The notes under the pieces were generated by a model. It had not been told where the DNA came from. It saw only the letters and a program-made list of their open reading frames with translations, and made no database searches. A stretch of DNA of 64,000 nt from V1-33 sp964523105 (lineage in GTDB: Bacteria > Verrucomicrobiota > Verrucomicrobiia > Verrucomicrobiales > V1-33): positions 275,860 to 339,859 of the forward strand of contig CAZFZN010000003.1 of assembly GCA_964523105.1 (NCBI GenBank). Reading direction: 5' to 3'. The position numbers and the translations under genes are program-made. Of this stretch, positions 27,223 through 35,697 are shown in pieces. Position 1 is the first letter of the stretch; each line of letters begins with the position of its first letter.

Positions 27223-27627
27223 ATGGCTCGTGTGCCTCGTCGTTTGCTGGATGCGGTGCGCCGCAGAGCGGACGGGCGCTGTGAGTATTGCCGGCTGCCG
27301 GAGCAATGCACCTCGCTGGCTTTCCAGCCGGATCACATCATCGCCGTCAAACACAGCGGACGCACGCACGAGGCCAATCTCGCCTGGGCCTGCTTCTACT
27401 GTAACAGTTACAAAGGGGCCTGCATCGCCGGTCCGGATCCTGCCACCGGCAAGGTCACCCGCTTGTTTCATCCGCGATTCGACGGCTGGGCGGAGCACTT
27501 TCGCTGGGCCGGCGCCGCTCTGGCAGGCCGCACGGATATCGGTCGCGCCACCATCGCCGTGCTCAGCATCAATCACCCGGACGCCATCCGCCTCCGCCGC
27601 TCCCTCATGCGCGAAGGGCTGTTCTGA
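27223..27627 (+). CDS. HNH endonuclease-fold protein
   Basis: A protein of 134 aa. It has a zinc-ribbon HNH core: CEYC (Cys20, Cys23), the catalytic QPDHIIAVKHSG (Asp37, His38), ANLAWAC with Asn52, and CFYCN (Cys57, Cys60, Asn61). This is the Cys-containing HNH subtype that cuts DNA with a single metal ion. It follows its small partner by 3 bases. The pair lies between two copies of the 3' end of the neighbouring aldehyde dehydrogenase gene, which suggests arrival as a mobile cassette. No integrase is linked. Confidence 0.9.
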   Translation: MARVPRRLLDAVRRRADGRCEYCRLPEQCTSLAFQPDHIIAVKHSGRTHEANLAWACFYCNSYKGACIAGPDPATGKVTRLFHPRFDGWAEHFRWAGAALAGRTDIGRATIAVLSINHPDAIRLRRSLMREGLF

Positions 27628-27654
27628 ATCTCTGCCGGCTTCATCCCAGAGAAG

Positions 27655-27730
27655 GCCCCACGAAGGCAACCTTTTCGAGTTCCTCTACAAACGCCGCAGC
27701 ACCGGCGTGCCCCGGGAACTGGCGGCATAG
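27655..27730 (+). repeat. Copy 2 of duplicated ALDH 3' end (gene remnant)
   Basis: A 76-base copy of 26831-26906 with 67 matches. It still encodes HEGNLFEFLYKRRSTGVPREL and a TAG stop in the corresponding frame. Four codon differences are silent and four change a residue (I/T, L/V, Q/R, M/L); the stop differs as TAA versus TAG. Both copies thus look like ends of working genes, not of a decayed duplicate. Confidence 0.9.
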
Positions 27731-27828
27731 TGTCTGATGCGCCCGGCCCGAATTCTTTGAAAGTGCCGGCAGAACCGGAACTGATTTAGCTGGAAATCCG
27801 TGGCTCTGTCGCGCGTAGTGTTCAGTCT

Positions 27829-28617
27829 ATGAAAACTCTTCGCCTCGCAGCTCTCGCCGCCCTGCCCGTGCTCGCCGCCGCCATTGCCCTGGCGCAGCAG
27901 GACAGCAAATCTGCTTCGACTGCACCGGCCGCGGTAACTGAGCCCGGCTTCGTTTCGATTTTCGACGGGCAGTCGCTCAAGGGCTGGCATGTGAGTGCGA
28001 AGAGCGGGCACTCGCGCACGAGCAAGAACGAAAGCGGCGGGCGCTGGGTGGTGGAGAACGGCGCCATCACGGGCAGTCAGGATATTCCGGGCAATGGCGG
28101 GCTGGTGATGACGGATGAGGAGTTCGGCGATTTCGAAGTCGCGCTGGAGATGAACAACGACTTCGGCCCGGACAGCGGGTTGTTCCTGCGCAGCACGGAG
28201 GATGGCAAGGCGTGGCAGGCGATGATCGATTATCATGCCGGCGGAAATCTCATGGGCATCTACGGCGAAGGGCTGGGCGGGAAGCCGCACGTGAGGAATT
28301 ACAACTTCAAGACGCTGGTGACGGAGATCGAGGATAAGAAAACCGGCGAACCGCCCACCCCGCTGCCGGTGTTGCCGGCAGCGTGGCCTTACTTCTGGCG
28401 CGCCGGGCAGTGGAATGAACTGCGCGCGCGCATCGAGGGCAATCCGCCGCACATCACCACATGGATCAACGGCGTGAAGATCATGGAGTGGCAGGAGAAG
28501 GAGGTGCGGCATCCGGAGAAGGGCCGCATCGCGCTCCAGGTGCATGGCGGCGGCGATCACACCAAAGAGTTCGTGCGCTACCGCAACATCCGCGTGAAGC
28601 GGCTGGGCGGAGAATGA
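27829..28617 (+). CDS. DUF1080 (3-keto-disaccharide hydrolase) family protein
   Basis: A protein of 262 aa with a signal peptide (MKTLRLAALAALPVLAAAIALAQ). The DUF1080 jelly-roll begins at FVSIFDGQSLKGWH and includes GRWVVENGAITGSQ, FGDFEVALEMN, DSGLFLRS, and near the end GRIALQVHGGGD and VRYRNIRVKRL. The family fold is concanavalin-like; some members hydrolyse 3-keto-glucosides, others are of unknown role. It should act in the periplasm or outside. No dehydrogenase that would make 3-keto sugars is directly adjacent. Confidence 0.93.
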   Translation: MKTLRLAALAALPVLAAAIALAQQDSKSASTAPAAVTEPGFVSIFDGQSLKGWHVSAKSGHSRTSKNESGGRWVVENGAITGSQDIPGNGGLVMTDEEFGDFEVALEMNNDFGPDSGLFLRSTEDGKAWQAMIDYHAGGNLMGIYGEGLGGKPHVRNYNFKTLVTEIEDKKTGEPPTPLPVLPAAWPYFWRAGQWNELRARIEGNPPHITTWINGVKIMEWQEKEVRHPEKGRIALQVHGGGDHTKEFVRYRNIRVKRLGGE

Positions 28618-28656
28618 TCGTGCGCACCGGCGGGATGCGCAGTATTATCACCCGTC

Positions 28657-28941
28657 ATGACATCACTGCTGACAGAACCGGAAATCGCGGCGCGCCTTGC
28701 GCAGGTGCCGGCGTGGTCGCGTGAGGGGAAGGAGATCACGCGCACGGTGAAGCTGAAGAACTTCGCGGAGGCGATGAGGTTTGTGAACGCCGTGGCGGAG
28801 ATCGCGGAGCGTCGAAATCATCACCCTGACATCACGATCCGCTGGAACAAAGTCACGCTGACGCTGAGCACGCACAGCGCCGGCGGCCTGACGGAAAAGG
28901 ATTTTGCCGCCGCGGCGGAGTTCGATCAGGCGGCGGACTGA
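28657..28941 (+). CDS. phhB: 4a-hydroxytetrahydrobiopterin dehydratase (PCD/DCoH)
   Basis: A protein of 94 aa, normal for the family. The signature ERRNHHPDITIRWNKVTLTL followed by STHSAGGLTEKD contains the catalytic His residues of pterin-4a-carbinolamine dehydratase. It recycles the pterin cofactor of aromatic amino acid hydroxylases; no hydroxylase is adjacent, so it may serve another pterin enzyme. Its 3' end overlaps the convergent aroK gene by 16 bases. The start ATG at 28657 is the only sensible one. Confidence 0.93.
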   Translation: MTSLLTEPEIAARLAQVPAWSREGKEITRTVKLKNFAEAMRFVNAVAEIAERRNHHPDITIRWNKVTLTLSTHSAGGLTEKDFAAAAEFDQAAD

Positions 28942-29507
28942 GTTGGCTGCCGGGCCGGCTGCTGCGCGAAGTGCATGCGCACCGATTCCGCGATCCCATA
29001 GGCCGCCTCGTCGGGCGTCAGTTCGCCGGTGTCGGCCTCAAGGTCGCAGGCGGCTTCGTAAAGCGGGCGGCGCTTTTCGAGCAGGTCGTGCACGGTCTGC
29101 CGGGGATTGGGCGTGCGGAGCAGGGGACGGCCGCGGTTGCGCGAGACGCGGTGCCAGAGGGCGGGCTCCGGCAGGTCGAGCCAGATGACGTAGCCCAGCG
29201 CGCGCAGTTTGGGAATGTTGTCAGGGACTGTGACCACGCCGCCACCCGTGGAGACGACCATGTGCTGCCGCGTGAGCAGTTCGTCGAGCACGGCGGACTC
29301 GATGCGGCGGAATCCGGCTTCGCCGTCCCGGGCGAAGATTTCCGGAATGGAGCAGCCGGCCTTTCTGACGATCAGTTCGTCCATGTCCACGAACTTGAGT
29401 CCCAGCATCTGCGCGAGCCGCGCCCCGAGCGTGGTTTTCCCGCAGCCCATGAAGCCGATGAGGACGACATTGAGCGGCGTGCGGCGCGGGGCGGCGTCGG
29501 GTGTCAT
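28926..29507 (-). CDS. aroK: Shikimate kinase
   Basis: A protein of 193 aa. The P-loop is GFMGCGKTT, then FVDMDELIVRKAG (Asp pair that holds Mg and shikimate), FRRIESAVLDEL (Arg/Glu contacts), the STGGGVV loop and the lid RPLLRTPNP. It phosphorylates shikimate in the chorismate pathway. The ATG at 29507 (MTPDAAPRRT) gives a normal length; the frame is open another 47 codons upstream but that part is unlike the family. The aroK and kinase starts are divergent, with 121 bases between them. pheA lies at 35.7 kb and an AroE-like gene at 50 kb. Confidence 0.96.
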   Translation of the reverse strand: MTPDAAPRRTPLNVVLIGFMGCGKTTLGARLAQMLGLKFVDMDELIVRKAGCSIPEIFARDGEAGFRRIESAVLDELLTRQHMVVSTGGGVVTVPDNIPKLRALGYVIWLDLPEPALWHRVSRNRGRPLLRTPNPRQTVHDLLEKRRPLYEAACDLEADTGELTPDEAAYGIAESVRMHFAQQPARQPTQSAA

Positions 29508-29628
29508 GCGGGACACTGTGGGAAGCCGGGGCGAAATCACAAGTCCCGGAGTGGGGTGTGCGCCCGCCGCGCGAAGGCCGCATCCCGGCTTGCGGCTCTC
29601 ACAGAAATGACGCATCCGTTTCGCGCTC

Positions 29629-32600
29629 ATGGCGACAGCGGATGACACGACTGCGATGCGCTTCGGAAATTACGAAGTGCTGACAAGGCCCGACGGCAAA
29701 CCAGATGAACTGGGACGCGGCGGGTTTGGACGCACGTACCGGGCGCGGCACATCTTTCTCGGCACCGAGGTGGCGCTCAAGGTGATCATCGACCGGCTTG
29801 CGTTCGACGAGACGGCGAAGAAGCGGTTTCTCAAAGAGGCGCGCGAGGCGGCGCGGCTCAATCACCCGGGCATCGCCCGCATCACTGACTTCGGCGAGGA
29901 GGAGGGCACGTTTTTCTACGCGATGGATCTGTGCCGCGACGGCGATCTGAAGGAATACGTGCGCCGCCGCGGGCCGCTGCCGCCGGCGGAGGCGCTGGAA
30001 CTGATTCGCCAGACGGCGGAGGCGCTGAGCTATGCGCACGGTCACGGCATTCTGCACCGCGACATCAAGCCGTCGAATCTGCTCATCGTGATGGACAGCG
30101 GCACGCCGCAGGTGAAATTGATAGACTTCGGACTGGTGCGCCGCATTGCCCACAACGCGGACGAGACGATGGAGGCGGCCTCGCCTTCGCAGTGGTCGCC
30201 GGTCTTTGCCAGCCCGGAGCAGATTCGCGAACTGCCGCTGGACGAGCGCACGGATATTTTCTCGCTGGGCATGACCGCGTGGTATTTGCTGCGGGGCAGC
30301 GGGCCGGTGGACGGCAGCACGCATGAAATCGTGGCCGAGCGGCTCGGTTCCGAAAGCTATGAATCCCGGCTGCCCGCCTCGCTCCAGGGCGTGACGCGCC
30401 GCGTCGTGGCCCGCATGGTGGAGAAGGCCGCGGACCGCCGCTATCGCCAGTGTTCCGAACTGCTCGACGACCTGCGGCACGCCCTGAGCGGCACCCCGGC
30501 GGAGCCGCCGCGCGGCGTGCAGAGCATGGCGGAGCGGTTCGTGCTGCAGCCGGCGGGGCGCGAGTACGCCGGCGAGGTTTTTCGCGGTCACGAAACGACC
30601 ACAGGCCGGCCCGTGCGCGTCACCCGGGTGCACCGGGAGCATGAGCCGGAAACTCTCGCGGCGGCGGCCGAAAAAGTCAGGGCGCTCGCGGCGGCCGGAG
30701 CGCCGGGCCTCATTCCTCTGCTCGAAATGTCGGAGTTCTCCGACGGCATGGCCATTATCGAGGAGGAAGTGTCAGGCCGGAGTGTGGAGGAAACCCTGCG
30801 CCGTGAAGGTGCGGTGCCGCTGGCGAAGCTGGCGACGATCCTGTGGGATGCGGCGACTGGAGTGGACACGGCCGTGAAGTGCGGCGCCGTGCCGGGCACG
30901 CTGGATCAGGCCATGTTCACCGGGGTGGACCGCAGTCCGGTGGACTGGAATGCGGCGCAGATTTTTTTCCCCGTGAAAGTGATCGCGGATACTGCGGACT
31001 GGGTGCGGGAGGCGGACGTGACCGCTGCGCCCGTGCCGGCTTCGCCGCTGAAGTCGTTCGCCAGCCTCGTCTATCTCGGCGTGGGCGGCCGGCATGTCAG
31101 GCCCCAGGCGCTGCATTCCTCCTCCGCCTGTATTCCGATCCCTGGACTCAGCGCGGGCGGGAATCGCCTCCTGGCCGGTGCTTTGTCAGGAGAATCACAG
31201 CCGGAGAACTGCCTCGCGCTGCTGCAGTCGCTGCTCGCTGCGGAGGCGGTGCCGGCCGAGAGTGTGGCGCGGCGATCGCGCGAGCGTCAGCACCGGATTG
31301 CGGTGGACCGCTCCGCCACCGCGGAGCGTGCCGCCCGCACCACCACCGGCACCCGCACTGCGACCGCCGCCGCGCGCACCGCCACCGCCGCGCGCACTGC
31401 CACGGCCCCTCCGCCTCTGCCGCCGGAGGCGCCGCCAGCCACTGGCATTACCGAAACGGTGCGCATGGAGTTTCTCGGCCGCATCGAGGCCAGCGCGCGC
31501 CAGGCGAAGGAGCATGCCAACGAAACACTCCGCGTGAAGCTGCCGCCCGGACGCGATGATGCAGAACTCTGCCAGTTTCAAATCGAGGCGCGCAAATGGG
31601 CCCGGGAAGCCGCTTCCGTGCACCAGCACGCGCAGGAAATGACGGCGGCGGGAACTCTCCATGCCGCCGCGGTGAAAGACCTGACCGATTCCGCCGCCGC
31701 CGCGGCCGCGGAAGTGGCGCGCCTGCTCGCCATGGCGCGCGGTCTCGCCGCGGATGTCCATGTGCCGGTCGAGGAAACCCAGTACGAGCCGCTGTCGGCC
31801 ACGGTGCCGGTGCCGCCATCGGTTCCGCTGATGGATGCGCCCGCGCCGCTGCCGCAACCCGCGCCGCCGGGCGGAGTGCCTTTCCCGCGGCACGAAATGC
31901 CGCCCCAGCCTCCTCCTCCGGAGATTCACGCCGCCTCTGCGCCGCCTGAACTGCGGCCGGTCCGCCATGAGCCGGCGCCACCGGCTCCGGTTCCCCTGAC
32001 ACCGCTCCCCACCGTTCCGAAAAAGGGGAATCCCATGGTGGCGGCTTCCATCGTCCTCCTGCTCTGCGCCCTCGGCGCCGGCGGATGGTATTATTACGAG
32101 TTCCACTGGAAAAAGAAATCCGGCGCCACCGTCGTGGCGGACAACACCCCGCCCCGGGAAAACGGCAAAGGCAACGGCCCCGACAAAGAACCGGTGAAGG
32201 ACCCTGTCAAAGATCCGGTCAAGGATCCCGTGAAGGATCCCGTCAGCATTTCCACTCCGCCTCCGCCGCCTCCGCCGTCGAAGCGCGAAGTGGTCGTCAT
32301 GTTCACCGGTGACCTGCCGGAGAGTGACGACGTCTCCTTTCGCGGGGTGAAGAACAAGCCGCCGATGACGAAGTCCGGCGGCGGTGCGGTCTTCGCATTC
32401 GAACTCGAGCCCGGTGCGCCGGACCCCGAGCCCATTGTCAACGGCGAGCGGTTTTCCAGCACGCTGGTGAGCCGTGAGTCCGACCGCATCACCTACAAAC
32501 TCAAGCGCCAGCTGCCGCCCAACAAGCTGCGCCTCCTTGGCATCGAGGCGCGCGATCCCGCTAGTGTCACCATCGGCGGCAGAAGCGGAAAAATGGAGGA

Positions 32601-33027
32601 CGACGAACTCGTTTTCGAGCGCGCCGCCGACGACAAAGGGAATTTCACCCTCGATACCCCGGCATGGATCGTCGTGGACAAACCCGAGTGGGCCGGCCCG
32701 GGCGAGTGGGAGGCGGAAATGGAACTGGCGCTTCAGGAGGTGACACTCAAAGCCGGTGCCAAAGTCCCGTGGCGCGCCGTCATTTTCACCGCCGTGAACC
32801 CCTCCGTGCTGCCGGACCTCGGCGACTATTCCGGCGACCTCGGCGCCTCCAGCGCCGGTGCCTCGGATGTGAAATTCGATTTCATCTCCGGGGTGCTCGA
32901 TTCCGTGGTGCTGCCCGCCGGAGACTGGAAAGTGACCTGGCAAAGCGGTGACACCTCCACACCCGACAAGGATGGCGGGACGTTCACCGTCAAATACGGG
33001 GAACAGTCGAATCTGACAGTTCCCTGA
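29629..33027 (+). CDS. Membrane-anchored Ser/Thr protein kinase with low-complexity linker
   Basis: A protein of 1132 aa. The N-terminal kinase domain (about 13-290) has the Gly loop LGRGGFGRTY, Lys51, HRDIKPSN (143-150), DFG (166-168) and the activation-segment end ASPEQI. A second divergent kinase-like region follows (about 300-480, lacking the catalytic motifs). Then come an Arg/Thr/Ala repeat (RTTTGTRTATAAARTATAAR), a helical segment, a Pro-rich stretch, a single transmembrane helix (about 803-825, VAASIVLLLCALGAGGWYYY), a tandem PVKD repeat and a C-terminal beta-rich domain. The architecture suggests a sensor domain outside and a kinase inside. It differs from the other kinase by having no WD40 repeats. 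Confidence 0.92.
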   Translation: MATADDTTAMRFGNYEVLTRPDGKPDELGRGGFGRTYRARHIFLGTEVALKVIIDRLAFDETAKKRFLKEAREAARLNHPGIARITDFGEEEGTFFYAMDLCRDGDLKEYVRRRGPLPPAEALELIRQTAEALSYAHGHGILHRDIKPSNLLIVMDSGTPQVKLIDFGLVRRIAHNADETMEAASPSQWSPVFASPEQIRELPLDERTDIFSLGMTAWYLLRGSGPVDGSTHEIVAERLGSESYESRLPASLQGVTRRVVARMVEKAADRRYRQCSELLDDLRHALSGTPAEPPRGVQSMAERFVLQPAGREYAGEVFRGHETTTGRPVRVTRVHREHEPETLAAAAEKVRALAAAGAPGLIPLLEMSEFSDGMAIIEEEVSGRSVEETLRREGAVPLAKLATILWDAATGVDTAVKCGAVPGTLDQAMFTGVDRSPVDWNAAQIFFPVKVIADTADWVREADVTAAPVPASPLKSFASLVYLGVGGRHVRPQALHSSSACIPIPGLSAGGNRLLAGALSGESQPENCLALLQSLLAAEAVPAESVARRSRERQHRIAVDRSATAERAARTTTGTRTATAAARTATAARTATAPPPLPPEAPPATGITETVRMEFLGRIEASARQAKEHANETLRVKLPPGRDDAELCQFQIEARKWAREAASVHQHAQEMTAAGTLHAAAVKDLTDSAAAAAAEVARLLAMARGLAADVHVPVEETQYEPLSATVPVPPSVPLMDAPAPLPQPAPPGGVPFPRHEMPPQPPPPEIHAASAPPELRPVRHEPAPPAPVPLTPLPTVPKKGNPMVAASIVLLLCALGAGGWYYYEFHWKKKSGATVVADNTPPRENGKGNGPDKEPVKDPVKDPVKDPVKDPVSISTPPPPPPPSKREVVVMFTGDLPESDDVSFRGVKNKPPMTKSGGGAVFAFELEPGAPDPEPIVNGERFSSTLVSRESDRITYKLKRQLPPNKLRLLGIEARDPASVTIGGRSGKMEDDELVFERAADDKGNFTLDTPAWIVVDKPEWAGPGEWEAEMELALQEVTLKAGAKVPWRAVIFTAVNPSVLPDLGDYSGDLGASSAGASDVKFDFISGVLDSVVLPAGDWKVTWQSGDTSTPDKDGGTFTVKYGEQSNLTVP
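32194..32241 (+). repeat. Tandem 12-base repeat encoding VKDP units
   Basis: Four consecutive 12-base units (GTGAAGGACCCT-like, differing at a few third positions) encode VKDP four times just after the transmembrane helix of the kinase. Unit number may vary between strains, changing linker length. Confidence 0.85.
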
Positions 33028-33110
33028 CCTCCTCCCCGGACTTCGGCGGCACATATTCCGCAAACCAAACCCCTTGCCTCGCCCGGGCAGGTGTGACACT
33101 ACCCCGTAAC

Positions 33111-33494
33111 ATGGTCACCAAGCTGCTCCACACCCGCTACCGCGTGCAGGACCTCGACCGGACGATCGCTTTTTACAAAGACGTGCTCGGTCTGGAGGAG
33201 GTGCGCCGTCATGAGTCGCCGCGCGGGTCGGTGCTCGTGTTTCTCAAGGCTCCGCACAGCGAGGAACAGATCGAAATCTGCAAATACGACGCCAGCGGGC
33301 CGGTGGTGGTCGGCCCGGACCTGACACATCTCGCCTTCGAAGTGCCGGACCTCGCCGCCTTCGCCGCACATGCCGCCGCGAAGGGGTACCCGCTTTCAGA
33401 CGGCCCCACCACCACTTCCACCGGCACCACGTTCGCCTTTATCGATGCGCCGGAGGGTTACGAAATCGAACTCATCCAGCGCCGCACTGACTGA
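33111..33494 (+). CDS. Glyoxalase/VOC superfamily protein, lactoylglutathione lyase-like
   Basis: A protein of 127 aa, one full VOC unit pair. LLHTRYRVQDLDRTIAFYKDVLGLEEVRR is the classic glyoxalase I start, EQIEICKYD and LTHLAFEVPDL supply metal ligands, and GYEIELIQR is the C-terminal Glu-containing strand. A role in methylglyoxal detoxification is likely, but related VOC enzymes with other substrates exist. Its stop is one base before the start of the BrnT-like gene, so they may be co-transcribed. Confidence 0.9.
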   Translation: MVTKLLHTRYRVQDLDRTIAFYKDVLGLEEVRRHESPRGSVLVFLKAPHSEEQIEICKYDASGPVVVGPDLTHLAFEVPDLAAFAAHAAAKGYPLSDGPTTTSTGTTFAFIDAPEGYEIELIQRRTD

Positions 33495-33495
33495 T

Positions 33496-33774
33496 ATGGA
33501 TTTTGACTGGATAGACCCGCCGTTCGACCTGAAGAAAATCTCGCCGCGCGAGATTGAGGAGAGTTTCGAGGATCCGTTTTCGCTCCGTCTGCTGCCGGAA
33601 AATGAATCCGCCGGCGGCGAATCACGCTTCTTCTGCCTCGGCAAGTCGGTCGGCAACCTGCCGGTGTTCAGTGTTTTCTGGACGGACGGGAAAAAATACC
33701 GCGTCCTGTGTGCGCGGGAGATGACGCCGGAGGAACTGAGTTTTTACGAGCGCCGCAATTCTGAGCTGTCCTGA
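33496..33774 (+). CDS. BrnT-like type II toxin
   Basis: A protein of 92 aa. The family features are EIEESFEDPFSLRLL, RFFCLGKSVGNLPVFSVFW and KYRVLCAREMTPEELSFYERR. BrnT proteins are RelE-fold ribonucleases. The usual N-terminal WDPxKAxxNxxKHG helix is shortened (IDPPFDLKKISPREIEE). It is followed after 2 bases by a CopG/RHH-type gene, the standard order toxin then antitoxin. The longer open frame upstream overlaps the glyoxalase gene and is not used. Confidence 0.8.
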   Translation: MDFDWIDPPFDLKKISPREIEESFEDPFSLRLLPENESAGGESRFFCLGKSVGNLPVFSVFWTDGKKYRVLCAREMTPEELSFYERRNSELS

Positions 33775-33776
33775 CC

Positions 33777-34061
33777 ATGAATAAGATCACCGATTGGCGC
33801 ACCATTCCGCAGTTTGAAAGCGAGGAGGAGGAAGCCGCCTTCTGGATGCAGCACCAGATCGAGGCCCGACTCATGAGCGCGGCACTGCACCGGCCGGATG
33901 TGCGCGAGAGCACCACGATCACGCTGCGATTCGATCCGCGCATGCTCGCCCGCATCAAGCGACTCGCCCGCAGCCGCTATTTGAACTATCAAAGCATGAT
34001 CAAGCAGTGGCTCAGCGAGCGGCTGGAGAATGAAATGCAGGGCGGGGGAGGATCGAGGTAA
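33777..34061 (+). CDS. BrnA/CopG-like antitoxin
   Basis: A protein of 94 aa. The N-terminal part (RTIPQFESEEEEAAFWMQH) is acidic and resembles BrnA-type toxin-binding segments. The C-terminal part, TTITLRFDPRMLARIKRLARSRYLNYQSMIKQWLSERL, is a ribbon-helix-helix DNA-binding domain. It is probably an autoregulating antitoxin of the upstream BrnT-like toxin. It ends 1 base before the convergent stop of thiH. Confidence 0.82.
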   Translation: MNKITDWRTIPQFESEEEEAAFWMQHQIEARLMSAALHRPDVRESTTITLRFDPRMLARIKRLARSRYLNYQSMIKQWLSERLENEMQGGGGSR

Positions 34062-34062
34062 T

Positions 34063-35184
34063 TCACCCCGCCAGAATCGCGGCGTCCCAGTCCTTCCACA
34101 CCGGATCGAAGCCCCGGCCGCGCAGCATCCGTGCAATTTCCTCCGGCGAACGGTGATCCGCGATGTCGAACTGACCGGTGGCGCTGTCGCAGGCGGAGCG
34201 CTGCTCCAGTTCCACGCGGCGGCCGCGCACCGTGAGATGCAGATCGTCGCGCGCCTGGCCGGTGTAGCCGCCCGGTTCGGTGTGGCTGCCGGCGCTCATG
34301 CTGGTGATGCCCAGAGGGATCAGGGCATCGCGCAGTTTGGCAGGCTCCCGCGTGCTGAGCACGATGCCCGTCTGCGGAAAACAAATGCGAAACGCACAGA
34401 CGAGCTGCACGAAACTGCGGTCGTCGAGCCACGTCCGCGGCTGGAATCCGCCCGCTGCCGGTCGCAGGCGCGGGAAGGCCACCGTGTAACTCGCCTTCCA
34501 CCAGCGCGACTGCATGTATTCGAGATGCGCCGCGAGCGCGAGAGCTTCGGTCCGCCAGTCCGCGAGGCCAAAGAGTGCGCCCAGCCCGATGCGGCGAAAA
34601 CCTCCGGCGCAGCCGCGCTCCGGACACTCCAGCCTCCAGTCGAAATCGCGCTTCGGTCCCGCCGTGTGATACTCCGCATAGGCCGCCCGGTCGTAGGTTT
34701 CCTGATAAACGACAAGCCCCTCGGCACCGGCCTCCACCATGCGGCGGTATTCACCGGTTTCCATCGGCCCGACCTCGATGGCCAGGGTTGGAACGCGGTC
34801 GCGCAGTGCCGCGAGGCACTGCTCGAGGTAACCGTTGCTGACAAATTTCGGATGTTCTCCCGCCACCAGCAGAATGTGCCGGAATCCCTGCGCCAGAAGG
34901 TGCTCGGCTTCGCGCACCACCTGATCCACGCCCAGCGTCACCCGCAGAATGGGATTGTCGCGTGAGAAACCGCAGTAGGCGCAGTTGTTCACGCACTCAT
35001 TCGAGAGATAGAGCGGCGCGAACAGCCGCATCGTCTTCCCGAAATGCTGCCGCGTCAGCCGCGCCGCCTCCGCCGCCATCGCCTCCAGTTCCGCCGGCGA
35101 TTTCGGTCCGAGCCACTGCTCCATGCGGCGGAGCAGCGCGGACTTCTCCTGCGGCAGGCGGTTGAAAGTTTCGACGAAGGTCAT
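34063..35184 (-). CDS. thiH: 2-iminoacetate synthase ThiH (radical SAM)
   Basis: A protein of 373 aa. The radical SAM cluster motif is CVNNCAYC (Cys64, Cys68, Cys71) preceded by YLSNE. GEHPKFVSNGYL, IEVGPMETGEY, VYQETYD and TSMSAGSHTEPGGY are ThiH/BATS-domain signatures. It cleaves tyrosine to make dehydroglycine for the thiazole of thiamine. No thiG, thiF or thiS is adjacent, so the thiamine genes are scattered. No THI-box was seen in the short leader. It ends one base from the convergent antitoxin gene. Confidence 0.95.
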   Translation of the reverse strand: MTFVETFNRLPQEKSALLRRMEQWLGPKSPAELEAMAAEAARLTRQHFGKTMRLFAPLYLSNECVNNCAYCGFSRDNPILRVTLGVDQVVREAEHLLAQGFRHILLVAGEHPKFVSNGYLEQCLAALRDRVPTLAIEVGPMETGEYRRMVEAGAEGLVVYQETYDRAAYAEYHTAGPKRDFDWRLECPERGCAGGFRRIGLGALFGLADWRTEALALAAHLEYMQSRWWKASYTVAFPRLRPAAGGFQPRTWLDDRSFVQLVCAFRICFPQTGIVLSTREPAKLRDALIPLGITSMSAGSHTEPGGYTGQARDDLHLTVRGRRVELEQRSACDSATGQFDIADHRSPEEIARMLRGRGFDPVWKDWDAAILAG

Positions 35185-35242
35185 TTCTCGAAACGAGTCC
35201 GCCGCGTCGGTTGTGCAATGAGGAAATCATTTCACCGCACCG

Positions 35243-35428
35243 TTATGGAGGCGGGATTTCGAGGTCTTTGCAGATTTTCAGTGCGGTGAACTCCTTCACT
35301 TCGCTGTGGCGCGGCACCGCTGAGATTCTTCCTCCGCTGCGCTACACGTAGAGCGTATGACCGCCTCCCTCGCGCAGCAGTTCGCATCCGTGCCTTTCGA
35401 GGTGCCGGATCAACTCACGCCGCTTCAT
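35243..35428 (-). pseudogene. hicA: HicA toxin, interrupted by in-frame TAG
   Basis: From the ATG at 35428, MKRRELIRHLERHGCELLREG reads as HicA, the start of the dsRBD-fold mRNA interferase including the active-site GGGH segment. It is followed after HTLYV by TAG (35342-35344). In the same frame the rest of the family continues: ISAVPRHSEVKEF and ICKDLEIPPP, then TAA at 35243-35245. Full length would be 61 residues, close to the family norm. The stop codon suggests an inactivated toxin beside an intact hicB, or a sequencing error. The hicB stop and hicA start overlap by ATGA. Confidence 0.85.
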
Positions 35429-35646
35429 GCAGGAGCGAGGATCAGTTCTTCACGCTGTGCGTTGCAGCCGGCGGTGTTTTCCTCTGCGAGGAGACGATAA
35501 CCCTCGATCACCAGTTCCACCGCTTCGCGCAGATTGGCGCGGGCTTCCTCCAGGGTTTCGCCTTGAGTGTTGGCCCCCGGCAATTCTTCAACGAATGCGG
35601 CGTATCCACCCTCGGCGCACGGGACATAGACTGCAGTCAGTTTCAT
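35425..35646 (-). CDS. hicB: HicB-family antitoxin
   Basis: A protein of 73 aa: MKLTAVYVPCAEGGYAAFVEE, then LPGANTQGETLEEARANLREAVELV, the compact HicB fold without an obvious separate DNA-binding domain. The ATG at 35646 is preferred over one six codons upstream because it matches the family start. It would neutralise HicA, but the downstream hicA is broken by an in-frame stop, so this may be a leftover antitoxin. The order is hicB then hicA on the minus strand. Confidence 0.85.
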   Translation of the reverse strand: MKLTAVYVPCAEGGYAAFVEELPGANTQGETLEEARANLREAVELVIEGYRLLAEENTAGCNAQREELILAPA

Positions 35647-35697
35647 GGCAGGAGTGTTTGGCATTGCTGCGGAGTTGCCAAGAGCGAGTCCCCGATG

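Noticed and set aside
28926..29648. Longer N-terminus for shikimate kinase
   Set aside because: The extra 47 residues are low-complexity and unlike the family; the ATG at 29507 gives the normal length.
34989..35242. TPP riboswitch before thiH
   Set aside because: The leader is short and no conserved THI-box words were seen.
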